A program made the position numbers and the translations under genes. Positions 47,401 through 58,900 of a stretch of 64,000 nt of DNA are shown here, piece after piece. The stretch lies in the NCBI GenBank assembly GCA_022885665.1, contig JAGQDJ010000005.1, positions 310,001 to 374,000 of the forward strand. The letters are read 5' to 3'. Positions within the stretch are counted from its first letter, which is position 1. Each line of letters opens with the position of its first letter. This DNA is from Triops longicaudatus. Taxonomy: Eukaryota; Arthropoda; Branchiopoda; Notostraca; Triopsidae. The notes under the pieces were generated by a model. That model was not told where the DNA came from. It worked only from the letters and a program-made list of their open reading frames with translations, and made no database searches.

Positions 47401-50400
47401 CAGTTAAGGAACCTGATCCTCCGCCTCCGCCTCCGCCTCCACAAGCTCCACCCCTTCCGGCTCCTCCCCCCGAAGGTAAGCCGTTGGTTAACACATGGTA
47501 ATGTAGATTGCAAGCATGTTTTATATTGTAAATAGTAGTTAATCTGTGTCGTACATATGTTTCCGTATCCGTCTCGTACGTGAGTAGATAATAACGTTTG
47601 GTAGCGTAATTTAGCATGATTGTTTATTAAATGTCTCACAAGTATGGCATTTTTACATGTGCTTTCTCTGTGCTCTATCTCGTATCTGTCTTCAGAACCC
47701 GAACCACTTGCTCCACCACCTCCACCTCCTTCTCCTCTTCCGCCTCCTCCTGCCACACCTCTTACACCACCCACACCACATCCAAAGGATGAAACGCCTC
47801 CTCCTGCCGCACCCCTTACACCACCCACACCACCCCCAAAGGATGAAACGCCTCCACCGCTGGCTTCTCCCACTGTACCTGCTCCTGTCCCTACTCCTTT
47901 ACCGCCAATGCCACCCCCGCCACCAACCCCTCCTACTGCTCCTCCTGTTCCTCCGGTAATTCCTGTACCACCTCCCATGCCGGCTGAGCCACTCTGGAAG
48001 CAACCCATTCCTACTCCTGCTCCTGAAAGTAAGAAATCTTTTATTGCTTTTGTGCTTGTATCAGCAATCGCTTTGTCTTCTTTTGTTCTTCCGATTGCAT
48101 TTTTTCGTACCATTAAAAGCTTGTGTTATCTGCAGCAATTTTGTTCCGCCAGCTTAATTTTTTTGGCCAATTTCTGCAGTTAGATAGCTGTGACAACGTA
48201 ATAATTATGATTACTGTCAGTCAAAAAACCGCCCAAGGAACCGGAAGAGCCGGCATTTAAGCCATGGCCACCGGAACCCTGGGTGCCCCTGAACTCCAAA
48301 GTGGCCGCTCCGCCCACCACGGCTTCTAAAGTGTTCGAGCCTTTTGACGTTATCGTTGATGGAATCCGCTTTCTGCCTGACCATGCAATATTGGCTAAGG
48401 TATTGAAATTTTGGAAAATTTACTGTGAGTTGAATGGGTCGTCAGATTCCTCCATTTTTCATACCGTAGATCACGTTTCAGAGTTACCATGAAAATTTAG
48501 AAGGCACAGCCGGAACACCGGAAACGGAGCCTGCATTTCCGGATGTGAAGTCCTATCATCTGCTACCGTCGTACTCTTTGAAAGTTCCCATGAATTTGGA
48601 GAAAAAAATCCTGAATCCTCACATGATGCTGCTTTTCCGGGTCTACGTCTACGAAATGCATAAAAAGTAGCTTTTATTGTATTCCCAGGATCTTTTACCA
48701 GTAATGGGACGCTTTTACAGACGAGTGGCTTTGTTGGGTTCGGGATTGTTGCACGCTTTTGACGTGGAAGGCCCCAAAGCTTTATTGAACGTTGGCGGCC
48801 ATCAATTAAAGTTGCACTTAGGCGAACCTGCCCCACCTAATGACCCCCATTTCCAGCTAAGTGCCGGAGTTTTAGAGAAGATGCCTACCATTCCAGGCGT
48901 TTCTTTGTTGGTTCGGCTTTTACCGCACGCTGAAGTAACGTGTTCTGTGAAGGAATCGTTTCCCATGGTTTACTTATTTGCTTTATCGTGGCGAATAGGG
49001 ACACCCGCCTCCGGCTTTACACTATCATAAAGGCTATTACGATTCTGTGAATGCGCAGCCGAATAAATCAGAAAGACGGTTGTTTAAGCATTATGAGCTG
49101 GAAGAACTGGCAAGTTCGAACATTACTGAGTGGTACAAAGCGAAAACAAAAGACTATAAGCTTCAACCCATAGCGGACGATCGCCTGGCAACAGAAATAA
49201 AGAATTTGCTCGACCATAAGAAAGATCAGAAAAACACCAAGCTAAGTGACTTGGACTTCTCGCATTTTGTCTTCTACAAAGAAAACCACGGTTTTCGCTT
49301 GAAAGTTGATGGCGTTTTCGGCCTCCCTTGTAAGTTTCGCAACGTTGAAATCGATTTGAGGAGCTTCTTTCGACAAAAACTCCCTTACTTTTCAAACTCC
49401 CTTACTGTTGCTAAGATAACTAAAACTGTACTGTAACGAAAACCTAATCGTATTACTAATTCTGTTATTTTGGCGACTTTAATAGGAAAGTTAACGTCGT
49501 TCGCCAGTTGGTGCTTGTTGTGATATTCTTAATTTTTTTCTTAAACAGTCTTTTCTTATATTCGTATTAAAGTTTTCTACAGCGTCAAATTAGATAGATC
49601 GAGCCTTTAGATCCCAGTGATCTATAGGTACACGAAGGCCAAGGAACGGCTTGGCAATGTACTGCGAAAATTGATGCGGAGAATAACCGATACGTCAGTT
49701 GTATTACTGTTCTACGATAGAAAACTTTTATTCTTCCTAATGCCCGTAGAATATTTTCTGATTTTGTGGCTTTGTAAATATTTTTAGTGACATTTGAAAA
49801 CCTTTTCATCCGTCTGCTTATCGAAGTGATCCCAGCCGAGGCCATTAAGGCCAAAGCTCCGCCTACTCCCGTGGCCGGTACTGGCTTAACTGTCTATGCT
49901 GTAAAGCAACCGGATCTTTCTTCCCTCCAACGATGCCCGAAATGGCTAGATTCATCCGTGGTAAGTTTTCCACTAAGTTTCTTCCGCGCTGTTGGAATCG
50001 TAATTGGTTTCTCGGCTTGTCTCAGCTCTTGACAGCCTTGTACAACGAAGCGACCATGCTTCTCTTTACGTTCGTGGGTTTGCAGCCGCCGTATCAGCAA
50101 ACAGCGAAGGACCCTAAGGGTAAATTGGCCGAAAACGCAGATGCGGTAGCTTTGCAAGCCGTTAAAGCACCCATCGCCTGGACTGCCATGACCATCTTTG
50201 ACGAGTAAATCAATTTACAGAAAATCGTCGCACAGAAACTTGATCCCGTATTGATTTAAATATGTAGAAAATGCGTTTTCGCGGGATTACATACCTTACC
50301 ACTTTTTAAAGGCCGCCCACCAGCAGATTTACTGTCGCTTATGGCCCGGACACCGAATGTTACGAAACACTTGGTCACGGCAAATCAGGACGGCAAAATA

Positions 50401-51597
50401 AAGCTATTTGTAAGCTTCAGTTAAAATAATTAGATTCGTGGTTGGCCATTAGTACTTTCTTTTTTGTGTTTCTTAGACGAACTGTTGCCTAGAAGTGAGA
50501 CTTTGGGACGGATTGATGGACGAAGGCAACTGCCATCCATTGCCTAAGATGTACGAAGAGTTTAAAACCTTAGCATCCGAAGACCAGTACCGAAAGTCAA
50601 AACAAATCAAAGATGGCAAGAAACTCCAAGACGTAAGCTGTTTTTTCGTGAATGATAAATACTAATGAGAGAAAACGTAGTTACTACTGGAACGCGCGGA
50701 TCCTACTTTAATTAAGCAAGGCGTTAATTCGCCCGCTTTCGTGGCTGAAAAAGAAAATTTCGTCAAATTAATGAATCAAGTTACCGATACAGCTTGGGTA
50801 AGCGTATTTGTATGTAATTATCTTTCTTGATTTCGTTTGCCGCTTACAGTATAGATAAAATAGTACTATATTGTTAAACTGGCGAGCATACAAGTAACCT
50901 ACCACTATTACAAGTACCTGAGATCACTATCTTGGGATTGTCAGGGATCGTTACCGTAGACAAACGGCACCGGATGACTTCTGCCAACGTGTCATGCATT
51001 TGATTTCAAGTACAGTAGAACTCCGATTTTGTCTACCAATAGGGAGCGAGGGTAAATTGACCAAATCGGACGCAAACGTTTCGCGCATTGGGGGAAATTT
51101 AGAAAATTCGAATACTGAGTAAATGTAGGGGAAAAATCGCGTATCATAATCAGAAAATGCTTAAAAATCCACGTAAAACTATCATTAACGAGGACAATTT
51201 CCTGGCAAGGCGGTTGACATAATTGGGCGAGTCCATGATCGGGTTTAACAAACTCGGGAGTTCTACTGTACAATAAGAGATATAAATTGTTTTTCAGTAT
51301 TTATTTCGTATTAACGGATAACATCAAACACAAAAGATGATATGGTGGATTGCATTGAATGCATTCAATTATACCATCTCTCACCAGTTTGTATTTGACA
51401 TCCATTGTGTCGCTATAGCGGAAATCACTTGATGCCATATTTTCAGTTCGACGGAGTCGATGAATGACTGACAAAGAAAGCAGATTGGTTCGCTAAGTGT
51501 TTATGCGAAAGAAAATATTAACAGTGAAATGTGTTTTTCTTTTATTTTTTTTTAGAACAAATTACTGCAAGCTAACGGCAAGCCACAACTGAAATAA
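41493..51597 (+). CDS. Large proline-rich protein of unknown function, 21 exons
   Basis: Exons: 41493-41585, 44803-44958, 45077-45315, 45410-45590, 45770-45863, 45928-46109, 46179-46253, 46410-46923, 47138-47245, 47404-47475, 47696-48028, 48221-48399, 48482-48640 (or -48646), 48689-48934, 48999-49329, 49788-49960, 50026-50204, 50268-50409, 50477-50632, 50681-50797 and 51556-51597. The frame closes at about 1256 residues. The N-terminal third is charged and helical (KKWKEFLEEQEGRDLAEVKA). A proline-rich middle of about 330 residues repeats PPPPKPAPT/PPPPKPAST and similar units. The C-terminal half contains what look like repeated beta-rich, C2-like modules (DVIVDGIRFLPDHAI..., GFRLKVDGVFGLP..., NCCLEVRLWDGLMDE). 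The last part faintly recalls vertebrate CCDC17, but I would not assign it. Between exons 13 and 14 the frame has a TAG unless a 42- or 48-nt intron is removed. Exon 1 is the least certain. Confidence 0.8.
42430..42790 (-). mobile_element. Fragment of a non-LTR retrotransposon
   Basis: On the minus strand, in intron 1 of the proline-rich gene, an open frame reads LNEYVRRHTKAFLCIVDVKL, meets an in-frame TAA, then continues CSCQHRSSQTLAHLLFHCRK. The pattern C-x-C...T-x-x-H-L-L-F-x-C near the end of the frame is the Cys/His motif found after the reverse-transcriptase/RNase H region of many LINE ORF2 proteins. The 5' part is missing and the frame is interrupted, so this is a dead 5'-truncated copy. 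Confidence 0.65.
43807..44675. mobile_element. hAT-like element, 869 bp, with 8-bp target duplication
   Basis: The ends are inverted repeats: CAGCCCCGTACCGTGAC at the left, and at the right a sequence whose complement begins CAGGCCCGTACCGTCGGG. The flanks are the exact 8-bp direct repeat TGTGAGTA (43799-43806 and 44676-44683). Homopolymer G runs follow the ends. The interior contains two unlinked open frames (43899-44087 and 44168-44533, both plus) that look like remains of a coding region, but I cannot match them to a transposase domain. It is most simply an internally deleted hAT derivative. It sits in intron 1 of the proline-rich gene. Confidence 0.9.
51013..51268. mobile_element. Pogo/Tigger-type MITE with TA duplication
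   Basis: A 256-bp element bounded by CAGTAGAACTCC at the left and its complement GGAGTTCTACTG at the right, inserted at TA (51011-51012 and 51269-51270). The CAGTAGAACYYC-type end and TA target are characteristic of pogo/Tigger members of the Tc1/mariner group. It has no coding capacity and lies in the last large intron of the proline-rich gene (50798-51555). Confidence 0.9.
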
Positions 51598-51859
51598 TTT
51601 TGCTGGCACCGCAGATTATTCGCCTTTCGTACCACGTGTGATACTGTTGTGCCTTACTTCACTCAAGGGAAAAAGAAAACTTGTCTAATTAAAAGTCACA
51701 TTTGTGTATTTCAAGAAATCATATATTACCAAAGATGAAGTGTTACAATAATATTCGGAATACAGCCCGCTTGTAGTGTCGAACTGATAATAAGACTAGG
51801 TCAATGTTAAGCTGGACGGATCGTACATTTTTTTTCATTTTCGTTGACACAGGAATTGA

Positions 51860-52595
51860 TTACGATGCTAGTTGTTCAAGAAGCTCCCTCTGTTCCGCTT
51901 CGACCTTGATCAAAGCTTCAATCTGAGCTTTCAAGCGCTCTAACTCAATTTTCTTTTCCACAATCCGGATCTAGTCAACAAATGATTGCTTGCATATTAT
52001 ATTCATAATAATTCCAATGGGATATTTACTCGAAGCTGTTCTTGTTGGACGTTTTGTTGATTCACCGAAGATTCCGATAAACTCTTTAGGCCCAAGGCTT
52101 TCAACTTCTCCTGTTCAACAATTGCCGCTAACCTGGCTGCTTGGCTTATAAACTTATCAGCTAATTTCTTATATTCAGAAGTTTCTAGGAGAAAAAATAA
52201 TAATAAAAAAATAATTAGCTGTGGCAACAACTCTTTTTCAGTTAAAATGACTAAATCTACAAAGAGGGATAGGGACATTACATGTCGTATTACAGAAAAG
52301 CTCCCAACTTTCGTAAAATCATTTTGTTAAGTATGTCAATGTTCACTGGGTATTAAAAACACATCTAACTTGAACATCCAGGTGGCATACGAAGCTGTTT
52401 TTGAGGAACTACCTGGACCTTTTCACATGCAATTTCTATACATCTCGATTAGGTAACCAGTTTCTTTCAAATAAACTTACTGGCTATGAAACTTGCGCAT
52501 TCGTCTTTTAATTTAGTGCTCTGGTCAACAACTTCTGGTTCCACTACACGTAATTTGTGCAAGTCGTCGAAATAAACTTCACTGAAGGTCAACAT
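51860..52595 (-). CDS. IFT20: Intraflagellar transport protein 20
   Basis: Three exons (52595-52481, 52184-52030 and 51970-51860) give 126 residues, against 132 in human. IFT20 is a small coiled-coil subunit of the IFT-B complex and also works at the Golgi, sending membrane proteins to the cilium. The order of conserved segments fits: YFDDLHKLRVVEPEVVDQST at the start, KDECASFIA, a central helix (ARLAAIVEQEKLKALGLKSL) and the C-terminal coiled coil (KKIELERLKAQIEALIKVEA, then EQRELLEQL). It converges with the proline-rich gene (262 bp between stops) and is divergent with the Tudor gene (382 bp between starts). Confidence 0.92.
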
Positions 52596-52977
52596 TTTTA
52601 TAATTGCTCTACTTCTTATACCGACTTCCAGACAGACCAATTTGTTTATTATCTTCGTTGTTATGGAAATGTGAATGGGGTGCTGTAGTACGTGCTGTCA
52701 CCTAGTTAACATGTATATTCACAAGCACCCAAACAACGCTTAACTCTACAAGCGCCTGTTCAGGGGGCGCAAGAGTCGCTCACAACAATGTTTAATGAAT
52801 CTCCAGCTCGTGTTATACGGGACACGTGCTTTCGTACATATGAATTTATTTCCTGTATTCGTCTATCCATGTGAATTAATTAGGTCTGTTTCTCTAAGGT
52901 CAAGAAATTTACTATATTTCAGCCCATTGATTGTAATGTTTGCTATAGGCTTAATGTTTACGTGATTCTCGGCAATC
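52596..52977. promoter_or_regulatory. Divergent promoter region between IFT20 and the Tudor gene
   Basis: Only 382 bp between the two start codons, so any further upstream coding exon for the Tudor gene is unlikely to fit here. A G+C-richer patch lies at about 52740-52790. No specific binding site is claimed. Confidence 0.5.
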
Positions 52978-55900
52978 ATGGCTAGTGGAAGCGGGCAAAA
53001 TATGTTGTGGAAAATTCGGAAACAAACCTTGGACAAATTAACAAATATTCGGAGCCAAAAAGATACACTACTTTCCTTGATCAATAACGTTGTCCTTCCG
53101 GTAAGCCTTAGACGTAGAGAAGCGTGGGAACTACTAAACCTTATAAAATCCCAGAAGCGCAATGTATTACAGGGCCCGGTAGGTTCCTAGAGGTTTTTCT
53201 CGTACCGGAGGTACAGAACAAAGCCTTAGAAACCCGTACGGGATAATATATATTGTTACAGGATGCTTGCTCGGCCTAATAACACAGGCCTATTGCGAAA
53301 CGTTTAATTTTTTTAAATACTTGATTGATTATCATGAACCTTTGCGTGTACATATATGAAATCGGCATAATAATAAGCCTAAATAATTTTGTTATACTGC
53401 AAAACGTGATTATCACGCAAAACTGTCGGGAGTTTCTCTCTGCTTTAACGCTTAAGAACTTCATATATGTAAAATAAGTTTTTCCAAAAGAAAAAAATAT
53501 AAAAAATCAAATTTGGCTTTATCGGAATTGAATTGTTGTTTAATAAAAATAATTCGTAGAGTTATATTAATCCATAGAAATTTTTAAGTTTTAGTCCCGC
53601 TTTAAGCCTCACAAAAACGGAGAAACCCCGCTGCCCTCCGTGCTGGAGAAGGCTTGAAGAACAGTGCCACGAAGTGCAATTCCGTTACGTAATATAATGA
53701 AAAATATTAATTAAAATATAATGTTGGTATTATAAGATATCGTTAATACAATATTACTTTCTTTAATATTGTGTTTTTCTGAGTCAGTTTAAGTTAATTG
53801 TGTATAATATAAAATTATACCCTTTGAGTTTGGACTCCATTCATTGTAATGATTCATGGAAAACATCTTGAACATCAAGACTACTCATGAAGGTATGAAG
53901 TAATGGAAACTATAAAGTCACTGGTACTATTTGCGTTTCTGGAATGTTAATTTTGAATAACGTTTATTTGAAATTATAAAAAGTTAATTAGCTGCAATTT
54001 AACGACAACAATACTGCATATAATTGGTTAGAGAACTGTGTTTAAAACACATTAGGAGCACAATCTATTCATTGCAAAACGTGGTTTACATGAAACATAC
54101 TGCTTCTGTTAAAACTATCAGTTTCTAGAAGACAGAAATTGTACGCAAGTTTTATTTAAAGAATTTGTACAGCTGCGTATTCTGTAGGTGAGTTTTTAAA
54201 ATAGGTTCTTTTAGCAGTATTTTTTTTTTGCCCTTACAAAATGTACGATAAGAAATTTGATTGTCCATAGAGTAGATTTCCAAATGACTTTTGAATCAAC
54301 GAAAATAGCTAGCGTGAAAAAGTGACATGCGTATACAGTAATCAGTGCGTTTTCTCTGTTGTGATTTGTGCAGACAGTTAACTTAAAAAATGTACTGCAT
54401 AATTTTCGTGCAAAATGAAAATGTGTTCACAAAGTTCATGTTTTATATCAATCTGTTCTTGTCGACAAAATTAATATACTGGTTTATGCAGAGCGGCCTG
54501 TTCAAGAAGTCTTTATATTCATAATTGTTTATATAATTTTTCTATCACTCGTCATGTTTAAATTAATCTCGTCTGTTCATATCACTTTTTATATTCATAT
54601 TTCATATTGTTTTCTAAACATAAAGGTTAACTACATCATTTATACTTCTTCGTGTCAGCAATTTATGTACAAACACAACTGAAAGTAAAATAATATTTCT
54701 TCGAAGGATTCGTATTGAATACGTTTTTCTCATTCGTTAGTGTTAAAACAAAATAAGATCCAAATTTCCATTCGAATTTCCATGTATAACATTTTTCAGC
54801 ATTCAATATTATATATTGTAGTGATATACTGAAAAGAATCCAGTGTTATGATATGCAAGTTAGAACTACGGAAAGTAGCGCTACAAGTATAAAGGCTTTT
54901 CCCGGTATACTTTTTTGGTCAGTTTTCCGGAATACAATACCCTCAAGGAGCTAAAGGCATCCTGCGATTGGCTAGTTAGTGAAAAAACGTAAGGATAAAA
55001 AAAAAACGTAAGAAAACAATCGTATTCGTGTTGGGAACAGCCTTAAGTTTTGACACGTCACATTTTATTGTGGGTTTAGGGTGGGGGAGCGTTTTTTTCT
55101 ATAGATTAATCGATCTGTACGACTTTTAAAAATTAAACAATTTTATTCTGATAAACCCAAATTGAATTTGATTTTTTCTTTTTCTTTTGGAGAAACTTTT
55201 TTTTAGATATACATGAAGTTTTTAAGCGTTAAAGCAGAGAGAAAACTGCGACAGTTTTGCGTGATAATCACGTTTTGCAGTATTATAAGCTTCTGCGACA
55301 GACAGCAGGCGCGAGTCTACGTTGGAGACTAATAACGTAATACAAATTCCGGACGCGTCGTAACATTGCTGGCTGTAAGGGCTTATTTGCACAGAGGTTT
55401 TAGCTATGCTTATGATTATCGGGTACGTTTTCCCATACAAGCGTAGACAATCTGTAGGTCATGATAGATAAGTCAACTTGCATTTCTTGTCCAGCCTCTT
55501 TTCTTTTAGTTAACCTGTGGAAGGAAGCTGAAACCCAAAACGTCTTTGATGTCCTTCCTTTGCTTAGCATGCCTTAAGACCGCGTTAGTAACCGGCCGTT
55601 TGTAATAGAACAGTCTTACCGTTTTTCGGTTTCTATACTTGTATGCTCTTTTGCATGATGGCCATAAGCTTAACCGTATGGTTCATTACATTACTTTTAG
55701 CGTTTTTGCTCACACACTTCTTTTAAATAGGCTGAACACGCAGCAGAGGAGTTGTTGCAAGCTACGGACAAGAAAAGCCTTCTAAAGATCCTCGAAAGCC
55801 GCAACCAAATCATCCAGCATGTTACGGATCGACTCGAAATCCTCTCCGCCAAACTTACTCTCGATTCTGACACGAGCAGCGAGATCGACAATGATTCCCA

Positions 55901-58900
55901 AGCCGGAAGCTTAACTCGCATGTCTAGTCACTCAGTTCCAGATCTCATGCCTTCGTTACCACCTTCTTGTGCGGATATTACCAGCATTCCTCCGCCTGTA
56001 ATTCCTACAAATTCAGTACTTGTTGACATATTAGATCCAGGCAGTCCTTCAGAATTTTACGTAAAACTTTCCTACACAAATCCGTCCACCGTTTCCACGG
56101 ACATTGAACGCTTGCTTGCCACCAGAACAAATTTGAGCGCGTCTGTGTTAAAAGTCGGCCATTTTTACGCTGTCCGACGTTCGAGCACAGAAATGTGGTG
56201 CCGTGGTCAGGTCAGATCCTTAAACGATGAGACTGCCGATGTGTTTTTCGTTGATTACGGCACTATGGAAGTCATTCCCTCCGAGGCGTTTGCTGCCTTG
56301 CCACGGGCGGTTTCTCGGATCCCTGCACTGGCAATTGAGTGCCATTTGAAAGATGTCGCTCCCTTGGTGAGTGAAAACTGGTGTTTGAAAGCTCTTTCAA
56401 GGTTTAGGGAGATTCTTTTGACCAGTCGTGAAGTAAAGGCTATATTCTTCGATGCTGATACTCATGGAAAGCACTTTGTGTCGCTCCAAGTTCCTGGGAG
56501 TTCCGCGGTACCTGAATTTGTCTGCGTAGAGAGCCTTCTAGTCCAAGAAAAGCTGGCGCGTCCCCTTTCTGACACTTTGAAGTGCCCTGGTTCAGTCCTG
56601 TGTGGTAGTATTAAATCCAATCCTAAGTTAAGCGAATCTTGTTCTCGTGCCAACAGTCTCAGTCCCTATTTCTTAGCAAACGTGCCAGCGCATCCAACCA
56701 GGGAGTGTGACTTCGTTTCAGCAAGACTAAGTGGCGTTGATATGTGTCCAACCACACCAACAGGTCAAGTCACCAAAGTTTCCACGAATTTAGAAGATAT
56801 TTTTGACGACTGGGACGAGTATCAAGCCCGAAATCTGTACCAGTCCTGCGATTTTAATGTGAAATTTATTGCCACCAACCCTCGTAACGATACTAGTCCC
56901 GTAATCTCCATGAAAAATATCGAAAAAGAGGGGATTTCCTATGTGGGGACCAAATTCCTCTCTGTGGCTCCTCCCACCAAATTTGAAATGGGAAATGACA
57001 GTTTCGGGCTGTGGCAAGGAGCTCGGCCTAAAGTACAGGAGAATGTGAAGACTTTCCGCCCATCGCGGGCTCGGAACTCCGTATGCGGTCCAGTAAAGCT
57101 TGAGAATCAGGAAAATCAAGTCACTTCTCGATCTCTAGAGCCACGCAAGAACAATACGAGCTGTGACGACACGGATTATTTAATTTCGGCGTTGTCAGGC
57201 ACGTTAAAGGAAGAGGAGAAGCAAGACTGGAGCCCATTAGACGCATGTAACATGAAAAACGATCTTTCTGCATATGATTGGAACGCCCGTTTGATCAATA
57301 TGGTCCTCGAATTCCCTAAAGACAGCGCTATGATGGTCAAACTGTCGTATATAGAGTCACCTACCCATTTTTATATCCATCCCGTGACAAGCGTGACGGG
57401 CCAGCTTGACGACTTGCACTGCGTTCTGCAGTACTTATACCAAGACAGCGAAGCGCCGCTCGAGTTGGTCATATCTCCGGAAGATAGGGTCGCTACTGGT
57501 CGCTTTTTGGCTGCTAAGTGGGCGGGCGATGGCCATTGGTACCGGTGTACCGTCGTTGCTACTGAATATGACAACGGCCAATACTTTGCAACGGTTCTCT
57601 TTGTTGATTACGGCAACAGCGCGCGAGTACCCTTCACTGATCTCAGGCCTTTGCACAAAGGCTTAATTGGGTTGCCGCGTTTGGCCCGCTTAGCGCGACT
57701 GGCGAAGATTTTCCCACTGAATACAAATTTTCGAGAAGAGGAGGACGAGTTTAAAACCGCAAATTGGCCGTATGACGCTACGGTGTTGTTTTTAGGTCTC
57801 ACTGGTTATGATGAAACGTTTTCTGCTATAGTTTTGCCCAAATCCCGGCCAGTAACCTGGCCCTTGGAACTTGTGTTGGTCGATAAGAATGAGAACGTGA
57901 TCAACTCGCAGATGGTAATCATGGGCATGGCCAGGTCAGAGCTTTTCGGAAAAACGGTGTTTGATGACCAGTGGCCTGGGTCGAAGGCAACTGACTGGGA
58001 CTCGGAATTGCAACTAGGGGCGGAGTTTTCTAATATGACCAGCACCACGCCGGTTAATGGTGCAATTGCCCTTGTGGACGAAGCAAAAAATCATGGGAAG
58101 AAAGACAAGGAGGGGAAGATTTTTGGATTGACGAACGAGGAGGCGCTGGCTTGCTGGGATCCTATGATGGAAGATTACAAAAGCGCACGCAACAATTATC
58201 ATTTTGACTCAGAGAATGTCGATTCCGTACTAACGGGAATAATTCCAAAAGATGATGCGAGGCTTTGCAGATTCTTCCGCGCCACTGGCAAGTGCTACAA
58301 GGGCGACAAATGCGTATTTGAGCATATATTCACCGGCAATGGTACGTAGGCTATGTTGTTTGTTTGCTACCGCTCGAGAAGTTTAGCTGAAGAAATTTAG
58401 CACGTCTAAAGAAGCTAATTTACGAAAATTAAGTAAAATAATATTTATTTTTTGTTTTGTTTTTAATTATTTATTGTGTTTTATATTACTTTTTTTCTCA
58501 TGGTACAACATTAAGTACGTTCATTTTAGCGAGGCGTACGAACTTGTATTTGTCCGCATTTTGAGTGCGCGCTGCAGATGGATAGGCCTGATGTAGTGAA
58601 ATTTTTAAATCAACTACTTCGCATACTTTTGCGTGTTATCACAATGGTCTTGGTTGTATTTTTAGCACCGTACACGTTAGATAAGGTTGAAGTCTTGCCC
58701 GATCCACCATTGTTGGATTTGCCAGAAACCGGAAGCTGGGTTTCTGTGAACGTTGTCCTTTTTCATAGCGCGAAATCTTTCTCTGCCAATTTGGAAATCC
58801 TGGGTACCGAAGATCACTTGATTAATTCGTGTTTTCATAATTATGAAATGTTTCTTGAACTTCGTCTAATTCATCTTTAGGTATAGAAGGCTTTGAAGAA

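Noticed and set aside
47382..48113. Second long glycine-rich open frame on the minus strand
   Set aside because: Antisense of the proline exons and the introns between them. Codon composition is explained by the repeats.
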